Shown here piece after piece: positions 32,722 to 39,910 of a DNA stretch of 47,542 nt. The notes below the pieces were generated by a model. That model did not search any database, was not told the origin of the DNA, and saw only the letters and a list, made by a program, of their open reading frames with translations. How positions within the stretch are numbered: position 1 is the stretch's first letter; every line of letters starts with the position of its first letter. This DNA comes from Pseudomonadota bacterium (lineage in GTDB: Bacteria; Pseudomonadota; Gammaproteobacteria; Burkholderiales; Rhodocyclaceae). The stretch lies in NCBI GenBank assembly GCA_018241665.1, contig JAFEDK010000011.1:1-47542 (forward strand), written 5' to 3'. Both the position numbers and the translations under genes were made by a program.

Positions 32722-33540
32722 ATGGATTTCCGTTCAAAACTGACTGCCGTCTGGCAGCGTCATGATTCTTTGCTTTGTGTCGGTCTCGATCCGGATCTGA
32801 AGCGCCTCCCGGCGCATCTGCAGGGGCGCCCCGACGCAGTTCTCGCGTTCTGCAAGGGAATCGTTGATGCGACGGCGGATCTGGCCTGTGCCTTCAAGCC
32901 TCAGATCGCCTATTTTGCAGCGGCTCGCGCCGAGGACCAGTTGCAGGAGCTGATTGCCTATATTCATGAGAGGTATCCGGCGGTGCCGGTGGTCCTTGAT
33001 GCGAAGCGTGGCGATATCGGTGCCACTGCGCAGCAGTACGCGCGGGAGGCCTTCGAGCGCTATGACGCGGATGCGCTGACGGTGAATCCGTATATGGGGT
33101 TCGATTCGGTCGAGCCCTACCTCGAGTATTCCGATCGTGGCTTGATCGTTCTTTGTCGCACTTCCAATCCTGGCGGGTCGGATCTGCAAAACCTTACGGT
33201 GGAAGGTGGTGCCAGGCTCTATCAGCACGTCGCCGAGCTGGTTGCAGGCAAGTGGAATGTGCACGGGCAGAACGCGCTGGTTGTTGGTGCGACCTTCCCC
33301 CAGGAGTTGGCCGACGTCCGCCGCATCGTTGGTGATCTACCTCTGTTGGTGCCGGGAATCGGTGCCCAGGGCGGGGATGTGGAGGCAACGGTCAAGGCGG
33401 GGCGGAGTGCTGCGGGTACGGGGCTGATGATCTCCTCGTCGCGGGCTATCCTCTATGCGGGAAGTGGCGAGGATTATGCCGGGCAGGCCCGCAAGGTCGC
33501 GCTGGCGACCCGGGACGAGGTTAACCAGTTCCGTTCCTGA
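32722..33540 (+). CDS. pyrF: Orotidine 5'-phosphate decarboxylase (type 2)
   Basis: Makes UMP from OMP in pyrimidine synthesis. 272 residues, the longer subfamily 2 form: [14 protein letters not shown] (18-31), catalytic [11 protein letters not shown] (D93, K95, D98), and C-terminal PGIGAQGGD plus SSRAILYA for phosphate binding. ATG at 32722. Confidence 0.95.
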   Translation: MDFRSKLTAVWQRHDSLLCVGLDPDLKRLPAHLQGRPDAVLAFCKGIVDATADLACAFKPQIAYFAAARAEDQLQELIAYIHERYPAVPVVLDAKRGDIGATAQQYAREAFERYDADALTVNPYMGFDSVEPYLEYSDRGLIVLCRTSNPGGSDLQNLTVEGGARLYQHVAELVAGKWNVHGQNALVVGATFPQELADVRRIVGDLPLLVPGIGAQGGDVEATVKAGRSAAGTGLMISSSRAILYAGSGEDYAGQARKVALATRDEVNQFRS

Positions 33541-33615
33541 GCGGGGAGTGCCGCTGCGACAGACGCCATTGTCCGGGCTGTCCTGCCTCGGCGGTCCTTG
33601 CGTGTGGCTATGGTA

Positions 33616-34218
33616 TTAGCGCTGCTGCCAGCTCAGGCAGCGGTTGTTGGCGGGCATGGCGTCATCGGCGACAAGCTCAAAGCCGATTTCCCTGGCAAGT
33701 GCGTCAACTGCTTCAAAGTCCCGGATGCCCCGTTCGGGGTGGGTGGCCTTCAGGCTGACGTCGAATTCAGCGTTGCTGGGACTGGTGAAGCGACCTCCAT
33801 AGTTGAAAGGGCCATACACGGTCAGCCGGGCATTGGGCGCGAGTACTTGGGGCAGGGCTTGAAAAAGGGCGACGACGCTGTCCCAACTCATGATGTGCAG
33901 GGTGTTGGCGGTGAAGATGGCGTCGAAGCGGGCTGTGGGCCAGACTCCGCCGACATCGAGCTCCAGTGGCGGCGGGGTATTGGGCAGGCAGGCCTCAGCC
34001 AGCCATTGCCGGATGCCCGCCAAGTTCTCTCGCCGATCGCTGGTCTGCCAGGTCAATTGCGGCAGGGCCGCCGCAAAATGGATCGCATGCTGGCCTGTTC
34101 CCGAGCCGATTTCCAGCACCTGGCGACAGCCGGCGAAACGGATGCGCAGGATGTTCAGAATCGGCGCCTGGTTACGGTCGCAGGCGGGGGCGTAGGGTTT
34201 GTCGGCAGGCATGGTCAT
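33616..34218 (-). CDS. DUF938 SAM-dependent methyltransferase-like protein
   Basis: 200 residues. The N-terminal AYAPACDRNQAPIL-type opening (PYAPACDRNQAPILNIL) and the SAM site VLEIGSGTGQHAIHFA are diagnostic of DUF938; ANTLHIMSW and the C-terminal LSWQQR also fit. Its substrate is unknown. Convergent with pyrF (75-base gap) and divergent from the glycosyltransferase. Confidence 0.88.
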   Translation of the reverse strand: MTMPADKPYAPACDRNQAPILNILRIRFAGCRQVLEIGSGTGQHAIHFAAALPQLTWQTSDRRENLAGIRQWLAEACLPNTPPPLELDVGGVWPTARFDAIFTANTLHIMSWDSVVALFQALPQVLAPNARLTVYGPFNYGGRFTSPSNAEFDVSLKATHPERGIRDFEAVDALAREIGFELVADDAMPANNRCLSWQQR

Positions 34219-34363
34219 GGTGTCTGGTGGTCGTGAGAGGCTGGAGCCAGCCTGCGGGCTGGTGACGCTAAATGCGCTGTTTCAGGAAATCCGTCCGGAA
34301 TAGGCTGAGGGGAGACCTGCTATAGTCCTCGGCTGATTCCGAGAGTCTCTCAGGCCTTGAACG

Positions 34364-35512
34364 ATGAACGACAGTCGCCCCCTGATTATTCACATTGTCT
34401 ATAGCTTCGATGTTGGCGGTCTTGAGAACGGTATCGTAAACCTGATCAACCGGATGCCCGTCGAGCGCTTCCGGCACATGATCATTGCGCTGGCTTACTG
34501 TTCGCCATCTTTTTGCCAGCGCATCCAGCGCAGCGATGTCGAGTTCGTGTCGATCAACAAGGGGGCGGGCCACGGTTTCAAGTTGTACCCGAAGATCTAC
34601 CGGATGCTTCGGCAACTGAAGCCGGCAGTCGTCCATACGCGCAACCTTGCCGCGCTCGAGATGGTCGTGCCGGCCTGGCTGGCTGGCGTGCCGCTACGGC
34701 TGCATGGGGAACACGGCTGGGATAATTCTGATCCGGATGGACGGAGCCGCAAGTACCAGTTCGTGCGGAGGCTTTACTCGCCGTTCGTCAGCAAATACAT
34801 CGCGCTGTCGCGAACGATCGAATCCTACCTCGTGGATCGGGTCGGTATCGAAGCGGCGCGGATCCGGCGCATCTGTAATGGCGTCAATGCAGATCGATTT
34901 GTGCCTGCCGCGACCCGACGTGATATCGCCGGCTCGCCTTTCAATGACCCTGAGCTGTTTGTGATCGGAACCGTAGGCCGGCAGCAGGCGGTCAAGGACC
35001 AGGCAACGTTGGTGCGCGCATTTGCGGCATTCGTGCGAGGAAACCCGGAGGCCGCCCGGCGCGCCCGCCTGATTCTCGTCGGTGATGGGCCGCTGGCGAC
35101 GAGCCTTGCCGATCTGGTGCAGGGCGAAAGTCTGGACGGTTCGGTCTGGATGGCCGGAGAGCGTTCCGACGTGCCCGAGATCATGCGCGGTCTCGATGTG
35201 TTTGTGTTGCCATCCCAGGCGGAAGGTATTTCCAATACCTTGCTGGAGGCCATGGCTTCCGGTCTGCCTGTCGTCGCGACAGCGGTGGGAGGAAATCCGG
35301 AACTTGTGGTTGATCACCAGACCGGCCTGCTGGTTCCGCCACGGGATCCAGAGCGGATGGCGCAGGCATTTGATGCGCTGTTCAGCGATGGCGCTGCAGC
35401 CCGAGCGATGGGGCAGGCCGGGCGCGAACGCGTCCTGGCCAATTTCAGCATGGATGCGATGATGGGGAACTATCTGGCGCTTTACGAAGAAAAGCTCAAC
35501 GGCGCGATGTGA
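34364..35512 (+). CDS. Glycosyltransferase family 4, XrtA/PEP-CTERM-associated type
   Basis: 382 residues with a GT-B fold: an N-terminal domain starting IIHIVYSFDVGGLENGIVNLIN (acceptor side), HTRNLAALEMVVPAWLAGVPLRLHGEHG, and a C-terminal donor-binding domain with VFVLPSQAEGISNTLLEAMASGLPVVAT (E-x7-E). The sequence matches the sugar transferases found with exosortase/EPS loci. Here it stands alone just before a tRNA att site, so it may be the end of an EPS cluster or an isolated copy. Cytoplasmic, peripheral to the inner membrane. Confidence 0.9.
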   Translation: MNDSRPLIIHIVYSFDVGGLENGIVNLINRMPVERFRHMIIALAYCSPSFCQRIQRSDVEFVSINKGAGHGFKLYPKIYRMLRQLKPAVVHTRNLAALEMVVPAWLAGVPLRLHGEHGWDNSDPDGRSRKYQFVRRLYSPFVSKYIALSRTIESYLVDRVGIEAARIRRICNGVNADRFVPAATRRDIAGSPFNDPELFVIGTVGRQQAVKDQATLVRAFAAFVRGNPEAARRARLILVGDGPLATSLADLVQGESLDGSVWMAGERSDVPEIMRGLDVFVLPSQAEGISNTLLEAMASGLPVVATAVGGNPELVVDHQTGLLVPPRDPERMAQAFDALFSDGAAARAMGQAGRERVLANFSMDAMMGNYLALYEEKLNGAM

Positions 35513-35551
35513 CTTTCGGGCCCGGCTTGCGCCGGGCGTTCGGACTCAGAA

Positions 35552-35590
35552 AAGCAAAAAGCCAACCCGTTAAGGATTGGCTTTTTGCTT
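35552..35590. terminator. Bidirectional terminator, originally downstream of tRNA-Pro
   Basis: A 14-bp perfect stem AAGCAAAAAGCCAA/TTGGCTTTTTGCTT ends the glycosyltransferase and, before the element inserted, presumably ended the tRNA-Pro transcript arriving from the right. Confidence 0.88.
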
Positions 35591-35597
35591 GAAACAT

Positions 35598-35642
35598 TGG
35601 TCGGGGCGGCGGGATTCGAACTCGCTACCCCTTGCACCCCAT
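35598..35642. repeat. attL: duplicated 3' part of tRNA-Pro(GGG)
   Basis: 45 bases identical to 44011-44055 except one (T for G at the 29th position). It contains the CCA end, the T-arm and the start of the anticodon arm of the tRNA, and then diverges. It marks the left boundary of the integrated element. Confidence 0.95.
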
Positions 35643-35765
35643 AATGGTTTTATGATGTTTCCTGATACGACCTGATATGAATGGGTGTGTTTTAAGTAGT
35701 TGATTTTCAATGATTGATCGGCTTGTGGCGGTTCATCGCAAGTCATACAATCTCACTGTGTCTCA

Positions 35766-35793
35766 CGCCAAGGTGTCACCAAAAGTGTCACCA
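35766..35793 (+). repeat. Integrase arm-type sites, left copy
   Basis: 28 bases identical to 43926-43953, holding the direct repeat GTGTCACC-AAAA-GTGTCACC. One copy lies near each att site, as expected for lambda-integrase arm binding. Confidence 0.65.
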
Positions 35794-35810
35794 GTCACAG
35801 GGGGTTGATG

Positions 35811-37142
35811 ATGGGCAAGCTGAACGACAAGGCAATCAAGGCCGCAAAGGCTGATGATGCCGACGCATTTCTGAGCGACGGCGGCGGGCTCTACCTGCGG
35901 GTGCGAGTGTCTGGTTCCAAGGTTTGGCTGTACCGGTACAAGACCGGATCCAAAACCCGGTGGCTTGAAATTGGAACCTACCCGGAACTTCCCCTTGCCG
36001 ATGCGCGCGGGCTGGCAGTTCAAATTACGGCCAAGCGGAAGCAGGGCATCGACCCCATAGAAGAACGTGAGAACGAGGAAGCGCGGAGGCGCGCAGAGGC
36101 GGAAGCGCAAGCCGCTGAGCGGGCCAAGATCGATGCCCGAATCACGGTCCACAATCTGTTCGAGCGCTGGGCATCTGTCGATCTGATCCGCCGCAAGGAT
36201 GGCGGCGCGGAAGTCCGGCGCATGTTTGAAAAGGACGTGCTGCCGATCATCGGCACTCTGGCTGTCGAGGACGTGCGAAAAGGCCACATTACCGGCGTGA
36301 CGGATGCCCTCCTGGCGCGCGGCGTACCGCGGATGGCAAAGCTCATATTCGGCCTGATTCGGCAGATGTTCCGCTTCGCGGTGGATCGCGACATGATCGA
36401 ATTTGAGCCGTCCGCCAGCATCCGAAAGGCGAAGATCGGCGGCAAGGACACCGAGCGCGACCGGGTGCTATCCGAGGATGAAGTCAGGGCGCTGACACGG
36501 CAGCTTCCGCAGTCTGGATTGTCGGAGTCGGCGCAGCGGGCCGTCTGGATCGCGTTTTCGACGTGCTGCCGGATTGGGGAACTGATGGCCGCACGCTGGG
36601 AGCACGTGGATTTCGAGCGCGGCACATGGTGGATTCCGCCGGAGCACAGCAAGAACGGAAAGGCCCACACCGTGGCGCTTTCCGACTTTGCCCTGGCCCA
36701 CTTCCGGGCCTTGAATGACACAGCCCGGCATCGAGGCGCGGAGACTTGGATTTTCCCCAACCGCTATGGCACTGGTTCGGTGTGCCCCAAGACCGTGACC
36801 AAACAACTCGGCGACCGCCAACGCCCGGGCCTGCCGCCGATGAAGGGCAGGGCAAAGGCCGAGCTGTCCGATACCCTGGTGCTCGCCGGAGGGAAGTGGG
36901 GGCCGCATGACCTGCGCCGCACTGGTGCAACGATGATGGTGGAGCTTGGCGTCCTGCCGGAAGTGGCAGAACGCTGCCTAAACCATACCGAGCAAAACCG
37001 CGTGAAACGAACCTACCAGCGGCACAGCTACGCGAACGAGATGCGAGAGGCTTGGCGTCTGCTGGGCGAACGCCTGGATCTGCTGACTCGTACCGATGCT
37101 GCCAACGTGGTGCCCTTGCACACGGCCAAGAATGCGGCCTGA
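35811..37142 (+). CDS. int: Tyrosine-recombinase integrase (P4 type, DUF4102 N-terminus)
   Basis: 443 residues. The N-terminal arm-binding DUF4102 domain (FLSDGGGLYLRVRVSGSKVWLYRY, LEIGTYPELPLADAR) is followed by a core-binding domain and a catalytic domain: R in STCCRIGELMAARWEHVD, K in PEHSKNGKAH, GPHDLRRTGATMM (HxxR), H in LNHTEQ and nucleophile Y in RTYQRHSY. Three start codons lie together (TTG, ATG, ATG); the ATG at 35811 has the best spacing from AGGGGG. It integrates the element into tRNA-Pro. Confidence 0.95.
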   Translation: MGKLNDKAIKAAKADDADAFLSDGGGLYLRVRVSGSKVWLYRYKTGSKTRWLEIGTYPELPLADARGLAVQITAKRKQGIDPIEERENEEARRRAEAEAQAAERAKIDARITVHNLFERWASVDLIRRKDGGAEVRRMFEKDVLPIIGTLAVEDVRKGHITGVTDALLARGVPRMAKLIFGLIRQMFRFAVDRDMIEFEPSASIRKAKIGGKDTERDRVLSEDEVRALTRQLPQSGLSESAQRAVWIAFSTCCRIGELMAARWEHVDFERGTWWIPPEHSKNGKAHTVALSDFALAHFRALNDTARHRGAETWIFPNRYGTGSVCPKTVTKQLGDRQRPGLPPMKGRAKAELSDTLVLAGGKWGPHDLRRTGATMMVELGVLPEVAERCLNHTEQNRVKRTYQRHSYANEMREAWRLLGERLDLLTRTDAANVVPLHTAKNAA

Positions 37143-37280
37143 TGAACGCGCAAAACTTTGCGCGTTCGTGTTGTCCCCTGTCCCCGCAAGAAGTGAGAAA
37201 AGTAGACTTCCCTAAAATTTAATGGCAATGGAATAATTCGGTTGCCCTCAAAATCGGCTGGCTGGCCGAGATTTCACCAT

Positions 37281-37387
37281 CCTAGTGTTTTTTCGTGGGG
37301 ACAAGCGGGGACACGGGGACAACCAGTAATGACGCGGGTTTCGGCGTCCCCACTACCTGTCCCCGCACTGGGGACTGTGGGGACAAA
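37281..37387. repeat. 107-bp inverted repeat, left arm, with GGGGACA iterons
   Basis: Reverse complement of 43713-43819 at 104/107 positions, no indel. It holds GGGGACA four times in one direction and TGTCCCC in the other, plus an AT patch (TTTTTT). The 299-base region after int (37143-37441) holds no gene; an extra TGTCCCC cluster lies at 37170-37187. Confidence 0.93.
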
Positions 37388-37441
37388 TCGGCGGGGACGG
37401 GGGCAATCAGGAGTGAATCCGCAAGAAAATGCAGATGATGT

Positions 37442-38128
37442 TCAATTGTGGTTCAGCGTTTGAGCCAATTTCTCGGCAGTCTCGTTTATCCTGAGCTGAG
37501 CCTGTTTCATGGCGGCTAGGAGTTCGCTATAAGCGCTCATGTGTGCCTCTGTTGGAGTCGGCATGGGCGATCCAGCAATGGAATGCTGTTTATATTGCTC
37601 CACTCTTTCTGTCATTCCTTTGGACATCCATAGCTGAAATTCCGAAATTGCCTTCATGAGCGATTGGTGGTCAGTTTTCAGTTCAGGAAGGTAAAGCGAC
37701 ATATACATAGAAGCGCTGTAGATCGGATCTCCACCAGATGGAGGATCTGCATCGAAAAAGCTGTGGCTCATTTCTGCGGTTTGATAATCGATCGCTGCGG
37801 CAATGGCCACTATGTAGCTTTCTAGCTTCTCTCTCTTCTGCCACTGGAGCTTTTCTGAACGCTCTGCGAGTCGTTGAATATCGACCTTCACTGTTTCCGC
37901 AAGTGTCGTGGTTTCCTTTAGTTGTCTCTTGATCTCATCGAAATCTGCGGTCAGAGCAAGGCGCTCAGCTCGTTTTGAGAAGTAGGCGGCCAAGAATGAA
38001 CCCGCAGCGGACAGGATCACGCTGAGGCAGGCCAGGACGATATAAAACAACCAGTTGTTGAGTATGGTTTGATTCGCGATTTCCGCAGCGAGCAGGCGAA
38101 TTGTGTCAGGGGTGAGAGCAGTCATCAT
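37442..38128 (-). CDS. Membrane-anchored coiled-coil protein, satellite cargo, unknown
   Basis: About 228 residues on the strand opposite to all other element genes and visibly richer in A/T than its neighbours. One membrane helix (WLFYIVLACLSVILSAAGSFLAA) near the N-terminus is followed by a long predicted coiled coil (about 50-100: KRAERLALTADFDEIKRQLKETT...) and a helical C-terminal domain. The start at 38128 or 38125 (MMTALTP) is uncertain, as the ribosome site is weak. In satellites this position often carries anti-phage or host-modifying genes, but no known family is recognised. Confidence 0.78.
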   Translation of the reverse strand: MMTALTPDTIRLLAAEIANQTILNNWLFYIVLACLSVILSAAGSFLAAYFSKRAERLALTADFDEIKRQLKETTTLAETVKVDIQRLAERSEKLQWQKREKLESYIVAIAAAIDYQTAEMSHSFFDADPPSGGDPIYSASMYMSLYLPELKTDHQSLMKAISEFQLWMSKGMTERVEQYKQHSIAGSPMPTPTEAHMSAYSELLAAMKQAQLRINETAEKLAQTLNHN

Positions 38129-38206
38129 ATGCAAAGGGGAATTTAAAGTTGTACTTCGATATCCTAACTGGATCACGATCAAGTGCTGCACCACTTGACG
38201 CCCTTG

Positions 38207-38465
38207 CACCGCACGTCTGATACTTTCCCCGCCCCTGAAACAGAAGGGGCCTGGGCGTCGCGGCCCGGCAATCTACAGGCCGACAGGCCGCGCAAGCGGT
38301 TTTTTCACGTCGGTTGCATGGCTACGCCTGTTCAATGGTGGGGCCGTGTGGGAGGGCGCAAGCCCTGCCGGTTTCCTGTAGGCCGGTCCGCGAACCCGCA
38401 CGGTTCCGCCACCCCCTCGTCGCGGAGGGGAGCGGAGAATCAGACCGCACTACGGGAGTTTCACC
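38207..38465 (+). promoter_or_regulatory. Ash/P4-immunity-like structured leader
   Basis: One open frame carries a segment resembling the P4 Ash/Icd small-protein family (RFFHVGCMATPVQWWGRVGG..., then NPHGSATPSSRRGAEN). The DNA is full of hairpins (GGGCGCAAGCCC, GGCCT...AGGCC). In P4 this region encodes the CI immunity RNA and transcription terminators ahead of the replication operon. Whether the Ash-like peptide is translated, and from which start, is not clear. Bases 38129-38206 hold only the upstream region of the reverse-strand gene. Confidence 0.45.
38288..38305 (+). terminator. Intrinsic terminator inside the leader
   Basis: CCGC-GCAA-GCGG followed by TTTTTT, extendable upstream. Its place ahead of the replication genes fits an immunity-type attenuator. 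Confidence 0.6.
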
Positions 38466-38549
38466 ATGCACAACATCACTACAGGCATCTTCGCCCGCTT
38501 CGCTCTCTACCTCAGCCTGCGCCAGATCGACGGGAGGGCCGCAGCATGA
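38466..38549 (+). CDS. 27-residue small ORF coupled to the next gene
   Basis: MHNITTGIFARFALYLSLRQ and seven more residues. GGGAG precedes the ATG by seven bases, and the TGA overlaps the ATG of the next gene (ATGA). It contains a hydrophobic patch. It may be a leader peptide or a real small protein; no family recognised. Confidence 0.5.
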   Translation: MHNITTGIFARFALYLSLRQIDGRAAA

Positions 38550-38851
38550 GCACGCCCCAGAACGCCTTCAAGCCTTTTTCCTGGCTCTCCCCCGACGCCG
38601 AATATCTGCCCGGTGCCCAGCACGCCGCGGACACCTACGACGCAGCCAAAGGCATCGCCTTGCTTCTTGAAATGGTGGAGGAATCAGACCTCGCAATCGA
38701 AGGGGGAGGCGTGCCGAACTTCAACCCCGTACAGCGTTCGGCGCTACTCCGCATGGCTATGGCTTCGGCCCGCATGCTTGAGAACGAAGCCTGGAAGCAC
38801 ATCGGGTGGCTTAATACCCATGGTGTAGCACGGGCCAAAGCCGCAGCTTGA
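38546..38851 (+). CDS. Small satellite protein, unknown
   Basis: 101 residues beginning MSTPQNAFKPFSWLSP, mostly helical (GIALLLEMVEESDLA, RSALLRMAMASARMLENEA). Similar small acidic proteins follow the Ash-like leader in other proteobacterial satellites and prophages. GGGAGG lies eight bases before the ATG. The frame is open upstream through the Ash-like segment, so an N-terminally longer product is conceivable. Confidence 0.65.
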   Translation: MSTPQNAFKPFSWLSPDAEYLPGAQHAADTYDAAKGIALLLEMVEESDLAIEGGGVPNFNPVQRSALLRMAMASARMLENEAWKHIGWLNTHGVARAKAAA

Positions 38852-38986
38852 TACAACTTGACCGCCCTGCGAAACGTCGTGTAACTTCGTTTCCATACCC
38901 TGTAGCAAGTGCCGGCGCGACCGGTCGGGGCGGTCATCCGGCAACTGGCGAACCAAGCAACACGCCAGACAAGATCGCAAAAAATA

Positions 38987-39088
38987 GGCACCGCAACGGT
39001 GCCGACTGAATAGGCGGCAGTCCGTATCTAGCCAGACGGATAACTTATTCAGGGGCGGTAATGGGGGTTATGGCGGCAACTTGCCGCC
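38987..39088 (+). promoter_or_regulatory. Hairpins and palindromes upstream of the AlpA-like gene
   Basis: GGCACCG-CAA-CGGTGCC (38987-39003) without a U-run, and a 17-bp palindrome GGCGGCAACTTGCCGCC (39072-39088) 40 bases before the AlpA-like start. These are candidate operator or RNA-structure sites; the 277-base gap holds no gene. Confidence 0.4.
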
Positions 39089-39128
39089 CACACTCCAAAC
39101 CGCGGGCGGCTCAACAGGAGTCCGCCGA

Positions 39129-39383
39129 ATGGCTACCCCTCGCACCCCCGAAACATCCGCGTCGTCCATCGTCCTGCTGGGCCAGCTCCCAGCTGAAGGC
39201 TACGTCCGGCAATCGCAGCTCATCCCCGCCATCGTTCCGTTTTCGCCACCGACGCTCTGGCGGAAGGTGAAGGCCGGCACGTTCCCCAAGCCGGTGAAGC
39301 TCTCGCCCCGCATCACTGCGTGGCGTGTGGAGGATGTGCGCGCCTGGCTCGCAAACCCCAACGTCAGCGGGGGTGCTGCATGA
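39129..39383 (+). CDS. AlpA-like transcriptional regulator
   Basis: 84 residues with the AlpA/MerR-like winged helix: QLIPAIVPFSPPTLWRKVKAGTFPKPVKLSPRITAWRVEDVRAWLA. AlpA proteins activate excision and satellite genes in P4 and PICI elements. AGGAG lies eight bases before the ATG. Its stop overlaps the next start (ATGA). Confidence 0.9.
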   Translation: MATPRTPETSASSIVLLGQLPAEGYVRQSQLIPAIVPFSPPTLWRKVKAGTFPKPVKLSPRITAWRVEDVRAWLANPNVSGGAA

Positions 39384-39910
39384 CGACGAAGAACGACAAA
39401 AAAGCCGCTCGGGGGATGACGCCCCCGGCGGCTTTGGATACTGCATTCGGTCCCTCAAATCATACCGGAAACGCTGCTACTCACAACAAAGCCAAACGTC
39501 GCCGCGAGCTCAAGCGCGCTGACCATCAAGCCCTTCGTGCTCAAACCCACCTTCTTTGCCTTGAGGATGCACCTTGGAAGGACGATGATCGGGCGTGGTT
39601 TGCCGCGCATCCCACCCGTTCATTCCGCCTTCGTCGTCTGTACCCTGGCGAGTTCCCCGCGGCGACTCTGGGCAATGCGACTCATGTAATCGTCCGACAG
39701 CTTCGCCCAGGGTTCCGCGACAAGCATCTGGCCGGCGACGCACGCGGAGGGGCTGACCTCGACGCTTTGCCCGACAGCGATGCTATCGCAATGGTCCTGC
39801 GTGACGAGTTCGCACAAGCCGCAGCGAGCGGAGATCCATTCCCGTTGCGGCGCGCGGTTGATCGTGCGGCCCTCATGGTCAACGCGGCAGGGAAAGGGGG
39901 CGTGCAATGA
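39380..39910 (+). CDS. Hypothetical satellite protein
   Basis: 176 residues, basic at the N-terminus (KAKRRRELKRADHQALRAQ) and with a central DDRAWFAAHPTRSFRLRRLYPGEF motif that recurs in phage-borne proteins of unknown role; the C-terminus is helical. It overlaps alpA upstream and the primase-helicase downstream by four bases each, so it is translated as part of that operon and may help replication. Confidence 0.75.
   Translation: MTTKNDKKAARGMTPPAALDTAFGPSNHTGNAATHNKAKRRRELKRADHQALRAQTHLLCLEDAPWKDDDRAWFAAHPTRSFRLRRLYPGEFPAATLGNATHVIVRQLRPGFRDKHLAGDARGGADLDALPDSDAIAMVLRDEFAQAAASGDPFPLRRAVDRAALMVNAAGKGGVQ

Noticed and set aside
35598-35642. Second tRNA-Pro gene at the left end of the element
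   Set aside because: Only the 3' 45 bases are present; the acceptor 5' strand, D-arm and most of the anticodon arm are missing, so it is an att copy.
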